A stretch of DNA of 64,000 bases, taken from NCBI GenBank assembly GCA_017506865.1, contig JAFCMP010000212.1, positions 310,001 through 374,000 of the forward strand, in the 5' to 3' direction. Of this stretch, positions 9,358 through 22,078 are shown piece after piece (positions within the stretch are counted from its first letter, which is position 1; the number at the start of each line of letters is the position of its first letter). The notes under the pieces were generated by a model. That model was not told the DNA's origin, ran no database searches, and saw only the letters and a list, made by a program, of their open reading frames with translations. Source of the DNA: Tribonema minus (Eukaryota; Sar; Xanthophyceae; Tribonematales; Tribonemataceae). The position numbers and the translations under genes are program-made.

Positions 9358-10454
9358 TTATGCTAGCAACTTCCCTGAGCGCACCTGCGTCGATGTGAGG
9401 TGCTCCCAAATTTCATCCGTGCAACGCACTCGCCGCTTAGATTGTATGATTCGGAAGTAGCGCACTTGGCCCCAAATGTAGTACTCTGAGTCAGTGGTCC
9501 TGGGGTCAGCACCTGAAACTTGCCTTACCACCTGAGCGCCACAAGGGTAGCGCTTCAACGCATCGTCTTCAGGTAGGGAGATAATCCTTGAGCGGCCCTC
9601 ACGTGGGCTAGGACGCTCTGCGTACTACGTATAGTATGGCGGCATGTGACCACAATTGGCTTTCTGCAGTGCAAACTCCCTCCCATGAACCCACTGGCAC
9701 TGGTGGCACTCAGACGAGGTACCGTCGCATGCCAGCCACTTATATGACCAGCTAGCTACCGTCCTCATTAGCCCTGCGGTCTATTCTCTGTGACCGCTGA
9801 TCAAGGCCTAGTTCTTTCGGCTGCTCTGGGTCCACGGCGGCATGCACTCCGTCGCTGACCAGTCTAGCAGCCTAGGCCTAGGGTGATACGGCTTCATGTT
9901 TTCCACGTGCGCATCAGTGAGCCGCACACGCTTGCCACTGAGTTGACCTTGAAAAGAGCCTGAGTCACCGTAGGGTGCTATCAGCCTCCAGGGTCCGGTG
10001 AAGCGCTCCTCCAGGCCACTCGCGCGTCCTTCAGAGGGTGGCTTTTTGACCCATAGATAGTCGCTTACTAAGTAGTACACTTACATGCAGGGTGCGTTGC
10101 ATCTTGCCATTACGAGCTTGGATGCGGTCAGCCCTGGAGCTTCAAGTTAACGCCTCGCCTATGACAGCTTCTGTTGCAGTACAACTTCAAGTTGAAGTCT
10201 GTGGTTTGGTGTTGGCATGCTATGCAACTGCGCACGTAGTCGCAAATGTCAGCTCCCATGCCGCGCCAGTAGAAGTTCTCAAACGCCTTGGCATGTGTGG
10301 CGGCGGTCGATGGGTGCTGAGCACTGCCAGCATCGTGACACATGCGTAGTACCAGGGGCTTCAGCGCCTCAGGGGTGACCGACTGGGTGATCACGACTTT
10401 CAAAGTTGGTTCCCCTCTTGGGACGACTGGCTGCAAAGCACAACAACAGGCCAT
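9358..10454 (-). pseudogene. Ty3/gypsy integrase fragments (degenerate)
   Basis: 10,454-10,128 encodes the integrase zinc-binding region: CHDAGSAQHPSTAATH, YWRGMGADICDYVRSC and IACQ (an H-H-C-C arrangement). 10,080-9,808 encodes a C-terminal integrase region (YLWVKKPP, RFTGPWRLIAP, HVENMKPYHPRP). The catalytic D-D-E core that should lie between them is missing; only about 50 bp separates the two. A further open frame at 9558-9358 may be the tail. This is a separate, older gypsy copy from the one at 48-61 kb. Confidence 0.6.
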
Positions 10455-10819
10455 CAGGCTCTAGCACGAAGATTTCTTGGTTCTGGTGTATGAATCCTGC
10501 ACAAATGAATCACTCCGCGGTATATGATGAGCAGCTTCTGGTATCCGGTCATACTCAAGAGTTCAGAATGCAGCAGTTAGAAATGACTTCAGGTCCCAAA
10601 GGGAACAAGTTCAAGACCCCCTCTTAGGGTTTGAACTTGTGGCCTGGGGAGTTTCAGTTGTGCGGATCACAGCAGTACTGGGAGCCTTGCAAGGAGACTG
10701 AGAGACAAGCATGGAAGCTGGCCCTGATACCAGCCCAACAGACCAAATGGCTCCCCCAAGTAAGCACAGTCTCAACTTTAACCACCACGCGTCTCAGATT
10801 TCTTTTTGGCATCAGTAGG

Positions 10820-10885
10820 TTCATTATAGCGGGGTCGCAATGAGTAGCCCGACTGCGGTTAACCTACTAAAGGCAGGGGGAGGCC
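10820..10885 (+). repeat. Dispersed 60-bp repeat, copy 1
   Basis: Shares ttcattatagcggggtcgca and gcccgactgcggttaacc with 35,120-35,190, where it sits at the edge of the inverted copia copy. Probably a piece of one repeat family. Confidence 0.45.
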
Positions 10886-11130
10886 CCTGGTTGCCCAAAG
10901 GTCCCCTGTGTTCACCATATGCCTGGCGTTAGCGAGGCCCCTTGGTCATGAATGTTTGAAGAATAAGCAGTGGGGGGCTGGCAACCTCGAGGGTACATTC
11001 CAGACCACACCCCACTACACGTACATTTGCGGCTGCAGACAACGCTGCTGAGGATTCGGCAACGCAAGCGGCACCGGCAGCAGCGGCAGCAGCACCCGCA
11101 CCAGCAGCATCAGCAGCGGCAACTGTTACA

Positions 11131-12850
11131 GTGGAAGCGGCGGTTGCCAGTGGAGGCGCGACCGCTCCGGCAGCGGCAACTGCATCAGCGGCTGGCCGCG
11201 CTTATGGCGCAGCCATTCCGGCAACACACGACGCAGCTGCCGCTGGATCAGGGGCCGCGGCGGCAGCACAGGCGGCACCAGCGGCAGCAGCAGCAGCGGC
11301 GGCGCACGGCGCAACTACTCCGGCGGCAGCAGCAGCGGCGGCAGCAGCAGCTGCTCCAGCATCAGAGGCTGCTGCAGCAGCGGCAGCACATGTTGCACCT
11401 CAAGTGGCCTCGGCGGCATCACTAATTGCAGCATCAACAGCAGCGGCTGCGGGCATAGGCAACACAGCTGCTACAGGCCCTACTAGCCTAAGGGCTGCTG
11501 CAGCACCTGCAACAGGAGCAGCGTCGGCAGGCGGCGCCGCAAACGTGCCGGCTGCGACAGCGGCAATGGCGGTGGCAGCGGCCAATGCGGCAGGTGCTGC
11601 ACCAACACCTGCGGCAGCAGCAACACCACTGGCAGCAGCAGCAACGGCAGGCAGCGCAGCTGCAGCACCAGCGCACGCAGCAGCGGCAGCCGTCAATGCA
11701 GGCGCTGCGCGTTCCACACCAGCAATGCTACAAGGCGCAGCAGCAGCAGAGGTGGCGCGCCTGCCCCTCATGCGGACGATCGCCACAGCTGCCACATCTC
11801 TACGTGCAGCAACAGGTGACAAGCTGGAACATATACTGCCACCAGCGCTAACGCCACTGCAGCAGCAACCACCTACGCAGCAGCCGCCGCTGCGGCCGAC
11901 AGCAGGTGGTGGCACTGGTGCGGATGCTGCTTGCGTACTTGACGCCAGTGCTCTGCAGTTGCAGTGTAGCCTGAAGCGCCCCAATCAGAGTGCGCTTGCA
12001 GATGCCGTCGCTACCGAGCTTGCAGATAAGATGGAGGCGGACCTGCAACAGCTGCCGCAGGGCACGCAACGCACGCAAGCACTTGCTCGATTCCGGTCGC
12101 AGCGCCACATGCACTCGATCGGCATGACATTCCTCAACGAGCCCATGTACTCCACAACGGCTTCGTTCGATGGCCTATCCTGGCAGCTGGCCGTCAAACG
12201 CGCCATCGGAGTAGAGGAGCAGACGGCAGGCTGCAAGCTGTGCGGGAAGTCGCCGGGCGGCACCCTGCATGCACGGCTGTGACAAGCGCCACGCGTCAAG
12301 GCGCACGACACCATCGTCCACAATAGCGTCAAGAGGGCCACGCAGCGCATCCTGCGGCAATACCTCAGAACGGGACTGGTGGACGAGGACTACACGCCGT
12401 TTCTGGGGTCCGCCGGGCCGCCGCGGAGTCGCTGCCTGCCGACGCCTTCCCGGTGACCGGCTACGACGACCCGACACGCCACCTACCGCTCATGGTGGAC
12501 GTTACCTGCTTCGAGGCACAGGTGGCGTCGCGGGCGGCGAAGACTGCAGCAGACCCCGAGCGATGCTGCCGCGACCAAGAGGCCGCCAAGACTACCCACT
12601 ATTCTGGTCATTATGATCAGAATTGCTACAAACTTGCCACTTTGGCAATAAGGGTCATTTGGCAGCATCGGGGAGCAGGGGCGGAAGCTGCTGGAGGCTG
12701 TGGCGACGGAGTATGCCAGCAGGATGTCCGACTCAGTCAGTGCCCGGAGGAGCGCGCCCTAAAGCTCTCAAGGGCATCGCCCTGGCGCGCTTACGCTCGG
12801 CACTGTCGGCAGCGCTCCACATGGCGTACTCTGGCCGTGTCATGACACAC
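11131..12850 (+). pseudogene. Ala-rich retroelement remnant with endonuclease-like C-terminus
   Basis: 11,131-12,282 is open for 383 codons. The first two thirds are almost pure Ala/Pro/Thr from GCA/GCG repeats. The last 100 residues are complex and contain CKLCGKSPGGTLHA. The coding signal continues in other frames: HDTIVHNSVKRATQRIL (12,306 on), then GYDDPTRHLPLMVDVTCFEA with EAAKTTHYSGHY (12,453-12,640), then LLEAVATEYASRMSDSV. The order Cys-rich knuckle, His-Asp, DVT and K-x-x-Y resembles the restriction-like endonuclease tail of R2/Dualen-type non-LTR elements. At least two frame changes make it non-functional. No reverse transcriptase is visible upstream. Confidence 0.4.
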
Positions 12851-15445
12851 ATGGCAGAATCCAGGGGGGGGGGGCACATGGAGGAGGACGTAGGGGAGGA
12901 CCCCGAGATGCCATTTGGCGGCGGCGGCGTTTGAGTGGTTGTCGTTGCGACACTTTCAGACTGTCATACGACATGTAGATTCCTTACAGCTAGATGCCAA
13001 TCATCTGGGCTTTTTCGCGCCCTGAGCGAGAATTAATAAAAAGTACATTTGCTACTGTAACACCAGCTACCAATCTAGGTTCCCAGTACTGCTTTGATCA
13101 GAACAACTGAAACTTCCCGCGGTCCTCTGAGTACTTCTTCACAGCCATGCAGAAAGAGTCACGCCCTTGCCATTACACAAACTCATTGCGAAGCACTGCG
13201 CCGGCGGGCTGACCTGGGTTTCTTCTTGCAACATCCTCAGGGTGTTCTGAGGTTTCAAGTTTTTGCGGCGTGAGGATGGCGTCGGTGCCAATACGGTCAT
13301 TGCACCTAGCCGCGCAACAGGCGCACGTCATGATAGCTGCTGGCGCGCGAGCACCGACCACACGGCTCAAAAGATGACAGCATGTGACTTTGCAGGCTGC
13401 GGGATTAGCCTGGGTTCACCTTGAGAGTTGCCAATGCATTACAAGCTACTGGGCTCACCGGTGCTAGCCTCTGGGGATGTGCATGCAACTTGTGGCTGTG
13501 AGTGTGAAGACGCGCCTTCAAGTTGGGTTACACATGCGCAGGTTCACACTCAAGCATGCCATATTTGAAGTTTGCAGAAACGTCACAGAAACTCACTTTT
13601 CTGCCTCTTGAAGTGTTGACACAGTGTCGGTTGCCTTCTTGACGACGCGTCCCACGAGCTAAGTCAGGGTGCCCGCTGACATCAGTGGCAGGGCGCAACG
13701 CAGCCCTTGCAAGATCTCGTTGAAGCTGGATTTGAGGGGCAGAGGTCGTAGGCAGGACGCCTAGGTCCGCGCCGGGGGCGGTTCGTGGACACAAGGATGC
13801 GGCACCGAGACAGCTCCGGTCCTGGGGACAGTGGTGGTCGCCGTCACCGCGACAGTCGAGGGGAGCGGCGCTCAACGTCACCGCAATGAGGTTCGACTGC
13901 TGCTTGGGGAGCGTACGCGCTTACGGGTGACCATTGCCGCCGTTTCCTTCGCCTCCCGGGGCCACTCCAGCCTCCCCGAAGCGCGTCCGTCGCTGATGCT
14001 AACGCGCCGTCCACCACGATTGTCTCGCTGCTGTTACGCTCTGTTACGGGTCACTCTGCATGGCAACTGCAATGGTAATATGTCCTGTGCATGCGTACAT
14101 CAGGCAGGCTCTTGCCCCTCGGATACAACATGTTTGACATGCCATGATTACCAAGACACTTTGCACACACAGCTGTCACCACCCCCTCTCAGCAGAAGAC
14201 GATGAATCTTCAGCGGGTGTATTGTTGGGTCTGCATCGGCTAGGTAAATGCCTAGCAGTCAGCTGGGTAGCGACGACGTTCCCGGCGTCGTTGAGGCCTG
14301 TACGCCGCAGTCTGGCCAGTACTACTGCGTGCCTCCGAGTCCCTTGTCATGAGGACTACCGCTGTGGCACCTGTCTGATAGTGTCCAATCGCAAGCAGCC
14401 TGAGGTTTGAGTGCACACGCCATGTCGCCACGGAGCATGCGTGTGTTGGCTCCAGGCGCAACGTTCTGGGCTCGGCCTTTGATGGCCACGTTGCATGCCA
14501 TGCAGATCTGTGGTATTCGTTGCAACACCGCCGCTACTCGTCGGGCTAGGCGCAGTAGCAAGCCTGGAAAAAGACGTTACACGGCGCGCTAAAAGTGGCG
14601 CGGGTGTTATCCCGAGAGTGGGAGCTGAGCCATGATTCAAAGGGAAAGGCCTCCCTCTGGGTTGCTACATGAGCAGGATTCTGCGGCTCATCTGTGGTTG
14701 ATGAACGTAGTCATGTGGACTCACTAGAGGATATCAAGGGCAGTATTGTACGGTAGCGTGCTGCGTGCGCCACCCAATGTGCCGTACACTATCATGATGC
14801 GCACCAGGAGCCTCCCGGGAGGACAGCGACGCCTTTTAGGGAGAGGCATGTGGTAGAAGCGCAAAGTGGTCACTCAGTGTAGTGACTTGTCATAGACAGT
14901 GCAAGTGATTACGCACAAACAGGTCGGGCACAAGCGCACAGAGGGGTATGCGCTGTCAGTTTCTGACTGTAACGAATTGCCAATGACTTAGTTTATCCCA
15001 ACCGCATGCTCTCCCTTAGTAATGCTCTAAGCTGACTTGACTACAGTAGCTTTTTTGCAAAGAACGGCGAGAGGAGTCCTAGCTTTAGAGTAAAGCGATG
15101 CATTTTTGCCCCATGATTGTCGGCCGCAATTGTGTTGCAAATGTGACAATGCGGTCGATCTGTACAACTGCAAAAACTGGCTGACTTGCAGTTCAGAGTG
15201 TCTTAGTAGCACGAGTGTGCGGGGCATAGACGGCTCTGCATTGACATGCTTAAGATGCGGCTTGTCAACGTGCTCAGCTTCATGCACGACAGTGTTGCAG
15301 GATACACAATGGTCAAAGTAGACCATCATGATGGCACTGAGAGCCATCTAGTGGGTCAAACCGTAATGGACATGGTGGTAGCAGAACCAGGCCTGAGGCT
15401 ACTGGCAGCACTGCTTCTGCCGGCAACACAAGTGGTAAGCGTGCA
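12851..15445. other. No recognisable gene
   Basis: Short open frames only. A dispersed-repeat match to 8110-8160 lies at 14,631-14,681. I see no domain. Confidence 0.3.
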
Positions 15446-16735
15446 GTGCGTCCCTCGCGTAGCTCGGGTGACAAGTCGTCTACCCAGTCACGGTCCGCGG
15501 CAGCGTCCGCGAAACCCAGCCAGCAGGTCGGTGCCAGTGCGCCCGACGCCTTAGCAACGCCTGTCATTCGTAGCTTTGCTAGCTTCAGTGATGAGCCCTA
15601 CAGTGGTGGCTCTGAAGCTGATGTCATGGTGGCAAAGCAGTTGCGTTTGAGGCAGGCAGTTGAGCAACTAGCTGCGCAAGGTTTCTTAGTAACAGAAGCC
15701 CAGCTTGCCGAGTATGAGGCAGAGAATGCGCGCGCAGCTGTTGAGAGACAACTCGCACAGAAAGTTAGCCCACGCAAGACACCACGTGCAGCAATAACCG
15801 CGCCAGTTGTGCCGGTAGCCGCGCCAGTTGTGCCGGCAGCGCCCGCGGCAGTCGTGGCAGCGCCAGTTGCAACCCCAGCCGCGCCCGTGGTGATCCCACA
15901 GAAGGTCAAGCGTAGTAAGCCGACCAAGACGTCGGTTGCGCGCAGTGCGCAGGCCCTGAGTGCGCCTGAGGTGGCACCAGTGGCTAGAACCGTAGCGTCC
16001 AAGAGCAAGACGTCAATTGCACGCAGTGCGCGGGCCCCGAGTGCGCCTGAGGTGGCACCGGTGGCTAGTACGTCTAAGAGCTCCGCGCCGCGTGTGCCAG
16101 TCGTGCCACGCAAGGTGCCCGTTGCGCCAGCAGCACCAGTTGTGCAGAATGGCAAGCAGCGCCGTAAGGTAGCACGTATGTTACCTGAGACTCCCAAGTC
16201 TTCCGAGGGTACGGGCGGCATACCCTTCGACCCGGAGGGCATGGAAGAGGCGGCCAATAGTGCTACTGCACATCAACTTGCTTCAAGTTACAGTGAGCAA
16301 CCAGAGGTTGATGGTGCTGCTGCACACCAGATCGCATCACGTAGTAGTGTGTGAGCAGAAGTTATTAGTGCTACTTCACCGCACTCTGAGTTAACTTCAG
16401 GTTCAACACCCAAGCCAAGGTTAGACCTTGGAGGTTTTGGCGATGGTGGTGTGGAACTAGTAACCCAAGTTGGTAGGCTTCAGGCCTTCATCAGAGCCTT
16501 TGAGCGTAGCTGCGAAGTATGCGGCGTACCTCAATATGCTTACTCAGAAGCACTCATGCAGAGTCTGAGTGCGAGTCAGTACTCTGACCTTGCTCACCCA
16601 GTGCTCAACGAGAGTACAAGTCAAGGAGACTCGCTCATTCAGTGATCTAACGTACGCTCAGATGATACAGTGTCTGACAGCGGCGTATGACAGCACATCT
16701 GCTGAGCAGATGGTTTTAAGTTTGTGAAAAAGGCA
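15446..16735 (+). pseudogene. Gag-like retroelement frame (Ala/Pro/Val-rich), broken
   Basis: The 302-codon frame 15,446-16,354 starts at a GTG in an open stretch; no ATG start is convincing. It has a helical segment (residues 60-105, VAKQLRLRQAVEQLAAQGFL) and then a Val/Pro/Ala linker with two copies of a basic block (SKTSIARSARAPSAPEVAPV type). Reading goes on past an in-frame TGA (16,352-16,354) into a 95-residue complex stretch ending at 16,645. After a frame change a short piece follows (FSDLTYAQMIQCLTAAYDS). Length, order and composition suit a retrotransposon Gag N-terminus, but no family signature is decisive. Confidence 0.35.
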
Positions 16736-16805
16736 CAGTACCGTTTTTTGCATCCTGCCTTGATTTTTTAGAAGTTTGTAAAAATGGCGCAGTACCATTT
16801 TTTGC
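16718..16805. repeat. Two 34-bp direct repeats
   Basis: aagtttgt + A-run + ggc(a/g)cagtacc(g/a)ttttttgca occurs at 16,718-16,752 and 16,772-16,805. A third partial copy (aaatggtgcagtaccatt) is at about 17,586. Confidence 0.55.
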
Positions 16806-18934
16806 AAAAAAAGGGGGAGAGAAATGGGGACCTGACCTGAAATTTTCAAAAGTTGATGTTCCAGAAACCCAAGTCACTCAAAACAGTATTGCGTTTGACG
16901 CAGCTCAGTGAAGCCTGCAAGATATATCCCCTTATATAGGCACGTCAGCGAACAGCAAACAGCTGATGAGTTAATTCCTTTGACAGTTCCATGGAAAAGG
17001 CCTGAGTGCGGTCTCAGAGAGAGTGTATTCTCGTAGAGAGTTTATTCTCGTGCCGAGTACGGCTGGGCACTTTGGGTGCGCGGCAGCCGCTCCCGTGGCT
17101 CCTACAAGAGCTGATATGTAGCGGCGCGGCATTCGAATGGTCAACAGCGTCACCTTTACAAGAGGGTACAGTGAAACCTTTGTCAATGCTGGTGAGGCAG
17201 CGTCAGTCACCTGGCAGGTGCAGCAGCCTTAGGCAAACGTACAATAAAACAAATGTTGCCCAGACCCACCCAAAGTATGTATGCCACCTCTGTGAGTTGC
17301 AGAGCAGTGGATTGGTCTTGCCAGATTGTGGCAGTTGCTCACAAGTTAGGACCATGTGGCCTAATCAAGATAGCCTAGGCATCCGCCGGGAAGCGGGGGT
17401 TGCAGGCTCAGTCTGTCATACAGTTGACAGAATCGGTGCGTGATAAGTAATGCAAGTTGCAAGTCAAAAGTTACGCATTCTGCTACAACATACGCGCAGT
17501 AGGAGGAAAGCTCAGACATGAATCTGAACAGTTACAGATTTTACTGAAAAAGCTACCTAGACTGCCCGAACCAGATTTTGAGGTGAAATGGTGCAGTACC
17601 ATTCTCATTCAGGTTGTACGCGCGGCGCCTCGGAGCAGTGTACGCTTCCAGGTTGCAGTACACGTTCAACACGCTGTTCAACGAACAGAGTTGCGCTCAT
17701 GTCACAGTGACTAGAGAGCGTGGCCGGAACAGCATGTGTCAGTCAGAACGTGCTCGCAGCTCGCCTGTCCCTCATAAGTTTCAAGTGCGATATAGTGTGG
17801 GGACTCTAAGTGTGAGTCACACCTGAGGCCGGGAACTCTCTTTTCCTGAAGAGAGGATTCACGTGAACAGCAGGTTTGCCTCCCAGCTTTTTAATGGGGT
17901 TTCCAACCAGTTAATATTGGCCTCCATGCTCAGTAGTGCACTAAGTGCGGGCATGCTGCAACTATCACAAAGGAAGGTCCAATGCGTCGAGCTTGAACTC
18001 CGCATCGAGGGCGATGCTCAGCAAAAAAGGGGGATCGATACGGCTGGGGGTAGATGAGGACCAGTTATACCTCATAGTGAGGCCAGGTCATAGTCAGACC
18101 TGGCTGGTCATCTTAGACCTGAAATAGGTGCCTAGAGCTGCACTTGACCACAGTTGAATCAGGTGCAAGTAGCTCAGGTCACATGCCAAAGGGCACATCA
18201 GTATAGTGTGCACAGATTCAGAACATCTGCTGCAGCAGCAGCTAGTAGCAGACAACAGTGCTGTACCAAGACATCCAGGCCCCAAGCCTCCTTCTCTCCG
18301 CATCGACCAACAAGACATCCCCCAGTGAGCCTTGCGTTCGCATCATTCAGACATCAACTTGTTCTTTGAAGCTTGTCTCCATATTTTGCTCTTCCAGCTT
18401 GCTAGCTTGCATTTATGACAGCATCACATGGTAGCCTGCGTCACAAGGTACCCGGAGGTCAACCTCGATTGAAAAGTTCAAAACCTCGGGTTCAACCTTG
18501 TTGAAAACTCAAACCCTGCCAAACCCTACTTGGGTTATTTGACAAGGACCAGTGTGATTTTGCGAAACGCACCGAGCTACTTCATACTTCAATTTGGAAT
18601 TGAACTGGATTACGTTGCAAAGTTCAACGAAGTTCACAGTTAAGGTTCATGGTGACAGCCTGAGGGTCCGACACAGCGGTCTTGCGCATGATACGACGCA
18701 TCGTTGAGAGCGGCAGCAGCATGTGCGCCTGGCTCAGCTGCTGCAGCTGCAGAGTCTAGGCATTATGATAGGCTTTGCTACAAGCGAGCCCTCGAAGGCG
18801 GCGGTAGTGCTGCCCAGTGCCCGCGTGTACAGGCACAGCGGCACCATTCATTGACAACTTGAAATTGGGTCCCCATTGCAGTGCTGCACTTGAGCATGCT
18901 GCGGTGGCAGCCGCACAGCGGCCCGGGCACGCAA
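16806..18934. other. No recognisable gene
   Basis: Possible remains of the upstream gag-like element; one Cys-rich piece (YVCHLCELQSSGLVLPDCGSC) is near 17,280-17,340. Nothing else was recognised. Confidence 0.3.
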
Positions 18935-20179
18935 TCAGCGCTCCAGCGCCTTTGCGCACAGCCGCTTAAAGTCCTCGTCCCCGGAGGGGCGGAACTTGGC
19001 AACCCACGGCAACTTTTCAACCGCCGCCTGCCAGTTGGCCGCGTTGTAGGGCTGAGTGCAGCGCGCGAAGACGTGCTGGTCGCTGCCGCAGTTGAAGCAA
19101 GTGCGTGCGGGGCCAGTGCTGGAGCTGAAGGTTGATCTGGTAGACCATGAAGCTGATCTGGTTCTCTTGGCGCTTAAGCAGCTCCTGCGCGCACCTCGCG
19201 TTCCTCTCGGCAATGCTGGGTTTCTGTTGCTGCTGTTGCTGGGGCTGTTGCTTGGGTGGCAAGCCGCTGCCGCCGCCGCTGACGCCCTTGCTGTAGGAGC
19301 GCAGGTCACTGGGGTAGACGGCGCGGTTGTCCTCGCGCGACGTCGCCTGGTACTTCGCGCGCTCAGCTTGGCGGCGCAGGATCTCCAGCAAGTTGCGGGT
19401 GGTGTGCTTGTGCGGGTGCTCGTCAATGTGGGCCCATGACGGAGCAATGATGGCGTATTGCTGGCGGCAGACCTCCAGCAGTGCAGACAAGACAAACAGA
19501 TCCTGCTTGGGGTCAGCGGAGAGAACAGCGGTGGAGGCGGCAGAGTACTCATACACGAAGTCCTTGAGTGGGAAGCCGGGCTTGACAACCCACATGACGA
19601 GGTCAGCCGCGAGCTCCGCAGGACGCCGCAGCTCCAAGAACTTAGCGATGCGAGTGAAGAACCACTCGAGCTGCTCCGTGTCCGAGACTGTGAGGGCCTC
19701 CCGATCCTTCTGCCACTCCGCCGCCTCCCCTGTCAGCGAGCTTACCAGGTAGTTGTCGCCGCCGCCGCTGATGATGCAGTTGATGACGGCGCGGACGACG
19801 GAGGAGAACCACTTCGAGCCGAAGTCTTCGTCCTTGATGAGAGCAGGCCACATGGGGCGCTGCTTTGTCGTCCGCGACCTCCCTGACGAGGCTGGGCAGC
19901 ATCTTGTGCAGGTTGACGAGGGGCACCATGGACGTGCCGACGATGGCGGTCTTGGGCGGGTCAGACTCCTTGACCTGCACGCTGACGCGCGTGATGGCGT
20001 AGCCGCGCTCGTCAAACCAGCCCTCGATGGGCACGTTTGCAGGCCGCCCCGGCCACTCCGGCTGCGCCGCTGGCGCTGGCGCTGGCGCTGACGCCTGTAC
20101 TGGCGCCGGCGCCGCGCCGGCGCTGCGCCCGCCGCCTCCCCCGTGGCTCGAGCTGGCGGCCGCTGCCGCTGTCGCCACT

Positions 20180-20259
<80 letters not shown>

Positions 20260-22078
20260 GGCAGCTCGGCGCGCTGCTGCGAACGCTGTTGCTGCCGTCG
20301 CTGTCGCGACTGGCCGCGCTGAACGCGAGCTCCGACCTGGCGTGTTCAAACGCGCGCTGCTCGGCATGCATGGCCGCGCGCTTGGCGGCCAGCTCGCGCT
20401 CCTGCGCCAGGGCCTCCAACTGCGTCTGGCGCAACAACAGCTCGTTCGCGCGCGCGCTGCGCTCCACCTCCTCGCGCTCCACGCGCAGGAGCTCCTGCTC
20501 ACATTGCAGCGCTGCCTCCGTCGCTGCGACCTTGGTGTCGTGCTCGGCCCTCTCCGCCGCCAGCTGCTGTGTGGGGTCCGTGCGCGCTTGCGTCTGTGTG
20601 AGAGTCCACAGCTGCTGGCCGCGGGCCACAGCGCCGTCCAGCTGCGCGCGCGCATCATCCTTCAGGCTGCCTTTGTCGCCCTCATGCGCAGGTGCTTTTG
20701 CGGGGGGTAGAGCGAGAGAGAAGGAGAAGGGGGCCACAGGGGAACGCGCGGAGATGTCGCGGACGGTGGCGGTGGCGGAGGAGATTGGCGGGTCGTTGAC
20801 GGAGCCAGGGTGCGGGGGGAGCTGAATGGCCGGCGTGGGGCGCAGCAGCGAGCGCGACGAGTGCATGCTGATGCGCGAGCGCTCATCGTCGTCGCGGCGC
20901 ACGGCGCTGCCACCAAAGGTGCGAAGGTTGAGCTCGTTGAGCTCAGCGCGCGGCGCCGACAGCATCTGCTGCGCCGAGTGGTACGCAGAGCCGGGCGTAT
21001 AGGAGAGCTGGCGACGCTGCTGAGGGGATGCGGCCGCGTCGTCAAGGAGGCTGTTGACCTTGGCCTCAAGGCGGTTGACGTAGACCATCACCGTCCTGAA
21101 GTTGTCAGCGCTGTGCGCCTCCTCTGCGACCAGCCGCGACTCCAGCGCGGCGGCGCGTGTGTCGGCCGCCGCCACGCGCTCGGCGTTGCGCGCCTCCTCT
21201 GCGACCAGCCGCGACTCCAGCACGGCGGCGTGCGTGTCGGCCGCCGCCACGCACTCATCCGCGGCCATGGCGCGGTCAGCCCACTCAAAGGCGCGCCGCT
21301 CTGCCTCCTCCAGACGAGTCTGCAGTGCCTGCAGATCGCTGGTGAGCGCGTCGGAGAGCTCCGTGTCGCGGCGCTGCTGCTCGCGGCGCTGCTGGTAGGC
21401 GCCCGCTTGCATGTCCGCGGCGTGCGCAGCGTAGTCGACAAACTTCCCCTGGAGGTCTTCAATTGCTGCTGCAGTGAGGTTGAAGGAGCGGCGGATGGGC
21501 TCAGGGATGTCCGCCTGCAGGAGCGACTTGACTTGCTGAGCGAGATCCACCATCTCCAAGTCACCCCCCCTTCACGAAGAGACGGAGCCGTGATAGGGGC
21601 TGTTGCAGGCGCTGGAGATCGCCAGGGCGCCGTACGGGTCGTTCTGCTGTCCCTGTGGGACAGGTGGGTCGCTGCTGGGTCCCCTGGCGGCCATGCTGGG
21701 GCGCCCTTGTGCAGACGACGATGGCGTCTCGCAGCCTTGAGCTTCTGGCGTGCCGTCGAAGAGTGGCTCTGGCGCTGACGCAGTGCTGCCCTTGCAGGAG
21801 CCGGCGCTGCTGTTGTCGTCCTGCTGGGCCATAGCAGGAGATACAGCGGCACTTGGCTCCGCTAGGCGGCTGGTGGCTGCTGCAGGCGGTGCCGCAGCAG
21901 CGGAGTCCTTGCCGGCATGGCCCGCCGGCTGGGACTCGGATCGGCCCCCATGTGCCTTACGGCAAGTGAGGGCTGGGTCGGCTAACAGGAGGGCGTCGTT
22001 GCCCAGCAGTGGCGAGCTCCGGGCAGCAGACCTGCCTCGCGTTGCGTGACCGTGGCCCAGGTGAAGCACAGGTCGCAA
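18935..22078 (-). pseudogene. Gag-like protein with coiled coil and CCHC zinc knuckle, frameshifted
   Basis: Reading on the minus strand: an N-terminal Ser/Pro-rich segment (22,078-21,575), an in-frame TGA (21,572-21,574), then a 515-codon frame (21,559-20,012) that is largely coiled coil. Two near-identical blocks (VAAADTHAAVLESRLVAEEA) sit at 21,120-21,260. A (GCC)n tract then gives poly-Gly or poly-Ala depending on frame. The signal then moves between frames: EGWFDERGYAITRVSVQVKE near 20,000, the capsid-like SKWFSSVVRAVINCIISGG onward to about 19,200, and CFNCGSDQHVFARC (a CCHC knuckle) at about 19,060-19,100. This matches a retrotransposon Gag. No pol follows to the left. At least three frame lesions are present. 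Confidence 0.55.
20180..20254. repeat. (GCC)n microsatellite, about 25 units
   Basis: Uninterrupted gcc repeat inside the gag-like frame. Replication slippage or assembly collapse here could account for the frame change seen next to it. Confidence 0.9.

Noticed and set aside
13173-14640. Several 65-124 codon frames on both strands
   Set aside because: Overlapping, mutually exclusive, no recognisable motif; consistent with chance in moderately GC-rich DNA.
20027-20825. Long plus-strand Ala/Pro/Arg-rich open frames opposite the gag-like gene
   Set aside because: They are shadows of GCC-rich coding on the minus strand; the complex motifs and the CCHC knuckle exist only on the minus strand.
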